DNA from: Bacteroidota bacterium
GTDB lineage: Bacteria > Bacteroidota > Bacteroidia > Flavobacteriales_F > PHOS-HE28
Direction of reading: 5' to 3'
DNA: 6,009 nt
Assembly (NCBI GenBank): GCA_023428865.1
Contig: JAEYWT010000214.1
Coordinates: 1-6,009, forward strand
Shown: positions 1 to 6,009 of the stretch, one piece after another
Layout: each line of letters opens with the position of its first letter
Position numbering within the stretch: position 1 is the stretch's first letter
The notes under the pieces: generated by a model
The model's database searches: none
The model's input: the letters and a program-made list of their open reading frames with translations, nothing else
What the model was told of the DNA's origin: nothing
Position numbers and translations under genes: made by a program

Positions 1-108
1 CACGAAGACCGCGTGCAACTGGACATCCGCGCGCAGGCCAAAGGCAGCTACGTGGCCGAGGTGCTGAGCGAAGGAGTGCGGTACACCGGGAGGATCGTGT
101 TCGAGTAA
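1..108 (+). CDS. C-terminal end of a probable T9SS-secreted protein (type A sorting domain), partial
   Basis: Only the last 35 codons are present, read in frame from base 1 to a TAA stop at 106-108. The visible tail reads ...VQLDIRAQAKGSYVAEVL, then a turn (SEG), then VRYTGRIVFE at the C-terminus. This matches the end of the type A sorting domain of the Por/type IX secretion system: a hydrophobic strand with 'LDI', a 'GxY' turn, a strand of alternating hydrophobics, and a final basic-hydrophobic strand close to the C-terminus. In known members this domain directs the protein through the outer membrane T9SS translocon and is removed or attached to the surface. The body of the protein lies left of the window, so its activity cannot be stated. 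The gene converges on the membrane protein gene, with 14 bp between the stops. The match rests on a short segment; another beta-sandwich C-terminus is possible. Confidence 0.75.
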   Translation, partial: HEDRVQLDIRAQAKGSYVAEVLSEGVRYTGRIVFE

Positions 109-122
109 GCGCCTCCTGCCGA

Positions 123-1505
123 TCACGGTACCACCACCAGGGTATACGGGCCATCCGGCAGGTCGAAGTAGTTCCGGTTCTTCAGAACCACGCCATATGG
201 GTCCCACGTGGTGTATAGGAATTGTGTGCCTGGAGGCATTTCAGCTGTTCTGCGCTCAGCCTCATCATCCATGTAGATCGTCCGTGCTACGTTGCCCATA
301 CAGCGGCTCATGATCAATGCGTCCATGCTCAGTGCCCAATTGTTCTCCACCAGCGCGGTTCCTTCGAACGGGGTTTTATGGATGGCCATTTTCGGGGTGT
401 GGTGCCCGGGGCCATCAAGCAACTTGCGTAGGATCGTCAAGCGTTGGGAGTAAGGGAGGCCCGCCTCGTTGATGTTGTACACAGAATGGACAGCGCCAGC
501 ACACACTAGGGCGAGCGCCAGGCCCTGAAAACGTAACCTGGATAGCGCGGTGCAGAACGCCAGCATGATCATGAACAGCGCCGGCAGGTAGCTCTTCTCC
601 ATCATCGCCAGGCTGTCGCCATGGGGGAAGGTGAGTATCGTGATCAGTACGAAGCCCGATACACAGACTGTCGTGAACGCCGCCACGCGCCAACCCGCGC
701 TGAAGAACAATAACACGGCCCAGATCATAAGAGGTGCGAGATATTGCCCGCGTATCCATTCCTTCAGGAACCATACGGCGCCCAGCTCGTCCAGTTGCGT
801 GATGCGACCCAACCCGGTCAAGAAGGTCTGATACTGGTTCGCATCGTATGAACCCTTTTCCGCCATCCCCATGGCCGCCGCGGTATATGCAGCTGCAATG
901 CCCACGGAGACCAGTGCCGAGCGGAGCGTGATCAAGCCGTTGATCCACGCCAGACCGGTGATGAAGCCCACGGTGAAGAGCGCATTGGGGTGGATGCTAA
1001 GGCACCAGAGCACCACCACGAACGCGATGGTTCGTTGCAACAGGGTTCCGGTTCCGCGCGCGAACGCTTGGTAGGTGCCGTACAATAATGCCGAGGCGGC
1101 CAGCAAGAGGTGGGTCTCGGTGGTGCAGTGGAAGAAGGTGGTTGCCCAGCCGATGAGCAAGGAGGCCGCCGTTGCCAATGCAGCCTCCAGGCAACGCAGC
1201 ACGCGTTGGTTGAGCCACACGATGATGCCGTAGACAAAGGGGAAGCTCAGCGAATAAATGACCACCAGCCACTTCATGGGCAATTGTAGATGGATGCCAA
1301 GGACCAAGGGGACCTGGGTAGGGAACATGCCGTACCGTGACTCTTGGAAGAAGAAGGTACGCTTGTTCACCGAAGAGAAGAACTGCAGCGAGCAATCGGT
1401 ATTCATGATCCGCTCTTGGGCGAACATCAGCGCGAGACAGGCATGGACCAGCACTAGCGCTGCTGATAGGTATGGCAATGACCAATGATGAGGTGACCTA
1501 TTCAT
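123..1505 (-). CDS. Polytopic inner-membrane protein of unknown function with soluble C-terminal domain
   Basis: I do not recognise a named family. From ATG at 1505 the product is 460 aa, stop TGA at 123-125. About ten to eleven hydrophobic segments lie between residues 9 and 342 (for example 9-29, 78-98, 130-149, 157-173, 253-270, 272-292, 306-342). A soluble tail of about 118 residues follows (343-460), probably periplasmic if the helix count is odd. After the first helix comes a loop with ERIMNTD (Asp37), then RYGMFPTQ and a second hydrophobic stretch. An acidic residue in the first external loop is a feature of GT-C glycosyltransferases, so a polyprenyl-linked sugar transferase is one possibility, but no diagnostic motif confirms it. 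The frame stays open to an ATG at 1613, which would add 36 residues, with another ATG at 1571. I prefer 1505 because the first helix begins eight residues later, the extension is not hydrophobic, and the 1613 start lies only 15 bp from a terminator. The upstream terminator makes this a separate transcription unit from the efflux genes. Confidence 0.82.
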   Translation of the reverse strand: MNRSPHHWSLPYLSAALVLVHACLALMFAQERIMNTDCSLQFFSSVNKRTFFFQESRYGMFPTQVPLVLGIHLQLPMKWLVVIYSLSFPFVYGIIVWLNQRVLRCLEAALATAASLLIGWATTFFHCTTETHLLLAASALLYGTYQAFARGTGTLLQRTIAFVVVLWCLSIHPNALFTVGFITGLAWINGLITLRSALVSVGIAAAYTAAAMGMAEKGSYDANQYQTFLTGLGRITQLDELGAVWFLKEWIRGQYLAPLMIWAVLLFFSAGWRVAAFTTVCVSGFVLITILTFPHGDSLAMMEKSYLPALFMIMLAFCTALSRLRFQGLALALVCAGAVHSVYNINEAGLPYSQRLTILRKLLDGPGHHTPKMAIHKTPFEGTALVENNWALSMDALIMSRCMGNVARTIYMDDEAERRTAEMPPGTQFLYTTWDPYGVVLKNRNYFDLPDGPYTLVVVP

Positions 1506-1627
1506 ATCCAATATTCTCGGCAACGAAGACAGCGGTGAATCTATACAATAGGCGATCAGTGTAGAGCGCATCCAGGACCCTGCGCACTTATCGTAATGCG
1601 CGTTCCAAACCACACCACCAACGGCAT

Positions 1628-1660
1628 GAAAACAGAAAGCGCGACTTCCGCCGCGCTTTC
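1628..1660 (-). terminator. Rho-independent terminator of the efflux operon
   Basis: A perfect 9-bp inverted repeat, GAAAGCGCG (1635-1643) and CGCGCTTTC (1652-1660), encloses an 8-nt loop. Read on the minus strand, the hairpin is followed directly by TGTTTTC (1634-1628), the T-rich tail expected of an intrinsic terminator. On the plus strand the flank is CTAGGTCATG with no T run, so it acts on minus-strand transcripts. It begins 20 nt after the TAG stop of the RND permease and should end the adaptor-permease transcript before the next minus-strand gene. The tail has only four consecutive T residues, so efficiency may be moderate. Confidence 0.78.
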
Positions 1661-1680
1661 CTAGGTCATGGAGACCAATG

Positions 1681-4600
1681 CTACACCGTGCCTGGTCGCA
1701 GGGTGTTGGTCTGGTACGGATCCTTCCCTGTAGCTGCCTGCTCGGCCAACTGGCGTTTCCATTGGCGGCGATGCTTGATCTTCATCACGATCAGCAACAT
1801 CACGGGCACGATGATCAGCGTGAGGAAGGTGGCGAAGATGAGGCCGTAGATCACCGCCCAGCTGAGCGGGCCCCAGAACACCACGTTATCACCTCCCATA
1901 TGGATGTGCGGGTCGAGCTCGCTGAAGAGCGTGAAGAAGTTGAAGTTCAACCCGATCGCCAACGGCAACAGCCCCAGCACGGCCGTAACCGCGGTGAGCA
2001 ATACCGGACGCAGACGAGTACGACCGGCGATGATCAGCGCTTCCCGGCTTTCGTCGTTGGGGATGATCGTATCCTCATCCAAGCCGAGCTTGCGCTGGGC
2101 ACGAGCGAAGAGCAGGCGTGCGAAGTCCATCAACACGATGGCGTTGTTCACCACCACTCCGATCAGGGAGATGATACCCAGCATGGTCATCAGGATGATG
2201 AAATCCATACGGAACACGATGAGGCCGAGGAAGACGCCGATGGTGGAGAAAACCACCGTGCTCATCACGATCACCGGATAGCTGATGCTGTTGAACTGCG
2301 CCACGATGATGAGGAACACCACGAAAATGGCCACCAGGAAGGCGACACCCAGGAAGTTCATGTCCTTCGCCTGATCCTCCTGCTCGCCGGTGAACCGCAG
2401 GTTGAAACGCTCGTCGCTCCGGAAGCCACTGGCCATTTCATCCTTGATCTGCTGCACCACTTCGTTGTTGTTGTACCCTGCGATAACGTTGCTGCTCACC
2501 GTGACCACACGATCCAGATCCTTACGCTTGATGGCGCTGAAGGTGGTACTGTATTCCTCTTTCGCCACGGCGCTGATGGGCACTTGACGGATCTGCCCCG
2601 TGAGCATGTCGCGGAAGGTGATCCGCATGTCCATCAACCGTTGCGTGTCATAACGGTACTGATCCTTCAGCCGCACGTTGATCTCGTAATCATCATCATC
2701 GCCTTCGATCCGGAAAGTGCTCACCTCTTTGCCGAACAAGGCGGTACGGATGGCATCGGCAACGGCATAGGTGCTCACGTTCAAGCGGCGCGCCTTCTCG
2801 CGGTCGATCACGATCGGCATTTCGGGTTTCGCACGATCGATGTCGATGCGCAAGGCTTCCACCCCCGGTACGTTCTTCTCCTCGATGAAGGCTTTCACGC
2901 GCTCGGCTTCATCCAGCAGACCATCGATCTCCTTTCCCTTGATCTCGATGTTGATCGGTTTACCCACCGGCGGACCATCGGCGTTCTTCACCACAGTGGT
3001 CACCACCCCGGGATAGCCGCTTACTCCTGCCTGCAGTTGTTCCAACACGTCGTTGGTGTCCTTGCCTTTGCGATCGGCGAATTTCACGAAGGTGACCTGG
3101 ATACGCGCCTTGTGTGGCGTGCTGCTCAGTTCCACCTCACCGGTGCCCGGGTCGCTGGTGCCTTCGCCCACTTGTGCGATCACCGAGCTAACCAAGTAGT
3201 TCACCGTATCGGTTCCGATCACGTTGCCCTTCTCATCCTTCACCTCGCGCACCTCTTCGTACTCCGGAACATTGATCACTTTCATCACCTGCTTCTCCAC
3301 AACGCGCGTAATGCTGTCGGTCTTCAGGATGTCGGTGCCGATGGGCGCCTCGATGAACACGTTGATGAACATCGGCTGGTTGGTGGGGAAGAAGAGCGTC
3401 TTGGGAGGGAATACACCCAGTAGGATGAACGCCAGGAACAACAAACCGACCGTGCCCAAGAGGAAGGTGCGTGGGTGATGTTTCGCCAGCGCATAGCGCA
3501 GGAAGGTCTCGTAGCGTGCTTCCAATCTCGGCAGCCAGGAGTATTGGAACCAATTGGCCGCTGGCACGAACAGCTTCTCGTTGGCGATGCCCATGAGGCC
3601 GAAGAAGATGGTGAGCATGCCGATGCCGAAGATGCCCTTGCTCTGCATGCTGGCACCTATTGCACCTACGATCGCCCCTACGATGCCGAGGATGATGGCC
3701 AAGCGCCACATCTTGCTGGTGGGCAGGTGTGTTTCTTCAACCTTCATGAACTTCGATGCCAACGCAGGGTTGACCACCAACGCCACGAAGAGCGAAGAGG
3801 CCAGCGCGATCATGAAGGTGATGGGCAGGTATTTCATGAATTCGCCCATCATGCCCGGCCAGAACAGCAGTGGCACGAACACCATTACCGTGGCCGTGGT
3901 GGCGGCGATGATCGGCATGGTCACTTCACCCACGGCGAGGCGCGTGGCCTTCATGGCGGGTTCGCCATTGGTCATGTGGCGGTGGATGTTCTCCACGATC
4001 ACGATGCCATCATCCACCAGACGACCCAGCGCAAGGATCAGCGCGAAGAGCACCATCATGTTCAGTGTTACACCGAACATGTTGAGCAGGGTGAAGGAGA
4101 TGAACATGGACATGGGGATGGCCAGGCCGACGAACAGCGCGTTCCGCAGACCGAGGAAGAGCATCAATACACCCACCACGAGGATCACGCCTAGCACGAT
4201 GTGGTTCATCAGTTCATCCACGCTCACCCGGGTCTGATCACTTTGATCGCCGGTGATGGTGATGATAAGGTCCTTGGGCAGTACGGTGCCATGGTCCTCC
4301 TTGATGATGGCGTTGATCTTGTCGCTCGCATCGAGCAGGTTCTCCCCCGCGCGCTTGATCACATCGAGCATCACCACGCTCTTGCCGAACTCGCGGGCGA
4401 AGCTCACCGGTTCCTTGAAGTCGAAGCTCACATCGGCCACATCGCGCAGGCGCACTTCGCGTTGGCCCTCGTTCTTCACCACGATGTTGCGGATCTGCTC
4501 CATGTCCACGAACTCGCCGATCACGCGTACGCTTCGGCGTTGGTCTTTGGTGAGGATGTCGCCACCGCTCATGGTGAGGTTCTCACTGCGCAGGGAGTTG

Positions 4601-5265
4601 GCGATATCGTCGAAGTTGAGCTGTAGTGCTTCGATGGCGGCCAGGTCCACGCTCACCTTCACCTCGCGCTCGGGCACACCGCGGATCTCCACCTTGTTGA
4701 TCTCGGTGAGGTCTTCGATACGGTCCTCCAGGTGGCGCGCATACTCGTGCAGCTGCTCCATCGGGTAATCGCCGCTGAGGTTGATGTTCATCACCGGCAT
4801 CAGCTCGGAGAAGTTCATCTCGAACACATTGGGTTCGGAAGGCAGGTCGGTGGGGAAGTTGCTGTCACCACGGGCCTTGTCCACGGCATCCTTCACCTTG
4901 CGCAGCGCCTCGGTGGGGCTTACGCTGTAGTCGAATTTGATGTGGATGGAAGAGAAGTTGGGCACACTCGTGCTCTTGATCTCGTCCACACCGGTGATGG
5001 TGTTGAGTTCCTTCTCGATGGGCTTGGTGATGAGTTTCTCGATGTCGACCACCGAGCTGCTATTGTATGGTGTTGCGATGAACACCTCGGGCGTGACCAC
5101 TTCGGGGAAGCTCACCTTGGGCATCACGAAGTAGGCACGGATGCCCATCATGCAGATGAGGATGGTGAGCACGACCACCGTGGTGCGGTTCTTCACCGCC
5201 CAGCTGGTGATGGCGAACTGCCGCTCGGGGCCGTGCAGGTCTTTTTCGATGTCGTGTGAGCTCAT
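1681..5265 (-). CDS. RND-family efflux transporter permease, inner-membrane pump subunit
   Basis: Complete, 1194 aa, ATG at 5265, TAG stop at 1681-1683. It is the proton-driven inner-membrane component of a tripartite pump of the HAE1/AcrB type. The classic duplicated layout is visible: TM1 about 28-48, first periplasmic porter region about 49-352, TM2-TM6 about 353-504, TM7 about 600-618, second periplasmic region about 619-970, TM8-TM12 about 970-1162, then a basic cytoplasmic tail. TM4 carries GRLVDDGIVIVEN with Asp418 and Asp419, matching the AcrB proton-relay pair Asp407/Asp408. TM10 has GVVVNNAIVLMDF; AcrB Lys940 aligns with Asn1040, as in many non-AcrB HAE1 pumps. TM11 has RTRLRPVLLT, the conserved Arg motif. 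It is longer than AcrB (1049 aa): two additional hydrophobic segments lie at 519-541 and 544-566 between TM6 and TM7, and an enlarged loop (1107-1133) precedes TM12. The start is supported by a normal short cytoplasmic N-terminus before TM1; no clear Shine-Dalgarno is seen upstream (...GATCGATAAC). It follows the adaptor gene by 64 bp, so co-transcription is likely. Substrate cannot be read from sequence; a drug, lipid or other hydrophobic substrate is more likely than a metal, since no CusA-like methionine set was noticed. Confidence 0.97.
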   Translation of the reverse strand: MSSHDIEKDLHGPERQFAITSWAVKNRTTVVVLTILICMMGIRAYFVMPKVSFPEVVTPEVFIATPYNSSSVVDIEKLITKPIEKELNTITGVDEIKSTSVPNFSSIHIKFDYSVSPTEALRKVKDAVDKARGDSNFPTDLPSEPNVFEMNFSELMPVMNINLSGDYPMEQLHEYARHLEDRIEDLTEINKVEIRGVPEREVKVSVDLAAIEALQLNFDDIANSLRSENLTMSGGDILTKDQRRSVRVIGEFVDMEQIRNIVVKNEGQREVRLRDVADVSFDFKEPVSFAREFGKSVVMLDVIKRAGENLLDASDKINAIIKEDHGTVLPKDLIITITGDQSDQTRVSVDELMNHIVLGVILVVGVLMLFLGLRNALFVGLAIPMSMFISFTLLNMFGVTLNMMVLFALILALGRLVDDGIVIVENIHRHMTNGEPAMKATRLAVGEVTMPIIAATTATVMVFVPLLFWPGMMGEFMKYLPITFMIALASSLFVALVVNPALASKFMKVEETHLPTSKMWRLAIILGIVGAIVGAIGASMQSKGIFGIGMLTIFFGLMGIANEKLFVPAANWFQYSWLPRLEARYETFLRYALAKHHPRTFLLGTVGLLFLAFILLGVFPPKTLFFPTNQPMFINVFIEAPIGTDILKTDSITRVVEKQVMKVINVPEYEEVREVKDEKGNVIGTDTVNYLVSSVIAQVGEGTSDPGTGEVELSSTPHKARIQVTFVKFADRKGKDTNDVLEQLQAGVSGYPGVVTTVVKNADGPPVGKPINIEIKGKEIDGLLDEAERVKAFIEEKNVPGVEALRIDIDRAKPEMPIVIDREKARRLNVSTYAVADAIRTALFGKEVSTFRIEGDDDDYEINVRLKDQYRYDTQRLMDMRITFRDMLTGQIRQVPISAVAKEEYSTTFSAIKRKDLDRVVTVSSNVIAGYNNNEVVQQIKDEMASGFRSDERFNLRFTGEQEDQAKDMNFLGVAFLVAIFVVFLIIVAQFNSISYPVIVMSTVVFSTIGVFLGLIVFRMDFIILMTMLGIISLIGVVVNNAIVLMDFARLLFARAQRKLGLDEDTIIPNDESREALIIAGRTRLRPVLLTAVTAVLGLLPLAIGLNFNFFTLFSELDPHIHMGGDNVVFWGPLSWAVIYGLIFATFLTLIIVPVMLLIVMKIKHRRQWKRQLAEQAATGKDPYQTNTLRPGTV

Positions 5266-5329
5266 GTTATCGATCGTTGTCGATCCAATGGTTCGACGTT
5301 ACAGTTGCTTTCCGGCTTATCCGCACAGA

Positions 5330-6009
5330 TCAATTCGCCACGCGCACGGTCAATCCGTCGGTCACGTTCTTGGCGCCTTCGTCCACGATGCGTGCTCCGT
5401 CGGTGAGCGCCTCGGAACCCAGCGGCTTCACGTTCATACGGCCTTTGTACTCGCTTACCCGCGCCACCATCACCTTGCGCGCGATGGCTTCATTGCCCGT
5501 GGTGTTCTGCAGCACGTAGATGTAGTTATCGCCCTTCACATCCTGCAACACCGCGCGGCTCGGCACCACCAAAGCGCTGTCCTGGTGGAAGTCCTGGATG
5601 CTGATGTCGCTCAACAGGTTCGGCCGCATCATCCGTTCGCCTTGTGGCACCCGCACGGTGACCTTGAAGGTGCGGTTGCTGGGATCAATGAACTGGCCAA
5701 CATGATCCAGTTTCGCGCTGAGCGTGTCGCCCACCGAAGGGAAGTACACCTTCACCGGTGCGCCGCTCTTCACGGTGCGCAGGTAGCTTTCGGGTACATC
5801 GGCCTCCAACTGCACGCCGTTCAGGTCCACTACGCGGGCCGCTGGTTGCATGGGCGTGGTCATGTCGCCCACGCGTACCATGATGTCATCCACCGTACCA
5901 TCGAACGGTGCCGTGATGTTGGTGAGGCGCTGCTGCTCGCGCATGGTGGCGAGACCGGCTTCGGCCTGTTCCTTCTGGCTCTTGGATTGCAGGTATTGCA
6001 TCTCGCTGC
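5330..6009 (-). CDS. RND efflux periplasmic adaptor subunit (membrane fusion protein, HlyD/AcrA type), 5'-truncated by window edge
   Basis: The C-terminal 225 residues are present, ending in TGA at 5330-5332; the frame is still open at base 6009, so the ATG at 6001 is internal and the true start, with its signal or lipoprotein peptide, lies outside. The visible part starts in the last arm of the alpha-helical hairpin (charged, Gln/Glu-rich, ...QSKSQKEQAEAGLATMREQ). Next is the second half of the lipoyl domain with the hallmark ITAPFDGTV and VRVGDMTTP, then a beta-barrel domain including LEADVPESYL, VKSGAPVKVYFP and the DPSNRTFKVTVRV strand typical of AcrA-like adaptors, and finally a membrane-proximal domain ending DEGAKNVTDGLTVRVAN. 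Such adaptors sit in the periplasm, bridge the RND pump to a TolC-like channel, and contact the pump through the barrel and membrane-proximal domains. It is upstream of the permease on the same strand with a 64-bp gap that shows no terminator, so both are probably one operon. Specificity is unknown. Confidence 0.96.
   Translation of the reverse strand, partial: SEMQYLQSKSQKEQAEAGLATMREQQRLTNITAPFDGTVDDIMVRVGDMTTPMQPAARVVDLNGVQLEADVPESYLRTVKSGAPVKVYFPSVGDTLSAKLDHVGQFIDPSNRTFKVTVRVPQGERMMRPNLLSDISIQDFHQDSALVVPSRAVLQDVKGDNYIYVLQNTTGNEAIARKVMVARVSEYKGRMNVKPLGSEALTDGARIVDEGAKNVTDGLTVRVAN

Noticed and set aside
1506..1613. Extended start of the membrane protein at ATG 1613 (36 extra residues).
   Set aside because: The extension is not hydrophobic, would leave 15 bp between terminator hairpin tail and start codon, and the ATG at 1505 sits just before the first membrane segment. 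It cannot be fully excluded; the ATG at 1571 is a second alternative.
2689..2700. Run of four GAT codons (Asp856-Asp859) in the permease, looking like a trinucleotide repeat.
   Set aside because: Four units only, in frame, in a segment of the second periplasmic region where related pumps also carry acidic residues; no sign of repeat expansion.
1678..3423. A long plus-strand open frame (581 codons) opposite the RND permease, plus others at 3475-4194, 4201-4626 and 4732-5259.
   Set aside because: Their products are implausibly rich in His, Asp and Glu and lack any domain pattern. They lie antisense in one register to a clearly real gene whose ATC/GTG/GTC codons read backwards as Asp and His. 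They are shadows of the permease.
4009..4023. Arg415 directly before LVDD in TM4 of the RND pump, where AcrB-like pumps usually have a Met or other hydrophobic residue.
   Set aside because: A GR(V/L)VDD version of this motif is familiar from other HAE1 pumps such as the SwrC type, so it is a known variant and not a mutation or error.
5272..5285. Small inverted repeat GATCG-TTGT-CGATC between the adaptor and permease genes.
   Set aside because: Only a 5-bp stem with no T tract; such short repeats are expected by chance and it does not look like a terminator or a known regulatory element.
5330..6001. Treating the ATG at 6001 as the start of the adaptor protein.
   Set aside because: The frame continues upstream to the window edge with helical-hairpin-like sequence, and a start here would lack the signal peptide, the first lipoyl half and most of the hairpin. 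The gene is truncated by the window, not short.

Overview
The window looks like a high-GC Bacteroidota genome, possibly one of the GC-rich Flavobacteriales-type lineages. Three things point that way. The gene that enters at the left edge ends in a sequence resembling a type IX secretion (Por) C-terminal sorting domain, which is restricted to this phylum. The RND pump belongs to the long (~1150-1200 aa) Bacteroidota-style branch, with family-typical segments before its last membrane helix. No gene start has a clear Shine-Dalgarno sequence. The genus-level placement is inference.

Layout from left to right. Positions 1-108 (+) hold the last 35 codons of a probable T9SS-exported protein. It converges, with only 14 bp between stop codons, on a minus-strand gene (stop at 123, preferred start at 1505) for a polytopic membrane protein of unknown function with a soluble C-terminal domain. 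A 175-bp intergenic region (1506-1680) follows; it holds a good intrinsic terminator (1628-1660) that reads on the minus strand. Positions 1681-5265 (-) encode a complete RND efflux permease of 1194 aa. After a 64-bp gap, 5330 to the window end (-) encodes the C-terminal 225 residues of its periplasmic adaptor (membrane fusion protein), cut by the window edge.

Transcription of the main unit runs right to left, adaptor then permease, and stops at the hairpin. Together the two proteins would form the inner-membrane and periplasmic parts of a proton-driven tripartite pump. The outer-membrane TolC-like channel and any regulator are not in the window; because the unit ends just after the permease, they are expected upstream of the adaptor, beyond the right edge, or elsewhere. 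The membrane protein gene is a separate transcription unit on the same strand, downstream of that terminator.

I see no tRNA, rRNA, mobile element, CRISPR array or phage feature. Most of the window is ordinary efflux machinery, and I found no convincing undescribed system. The points most worth a second look are the unassigned membrane protein, an apparent extra two-helix insertion in the RND permease, and a His/Asp-containing loop before the permease's last membrane helix.
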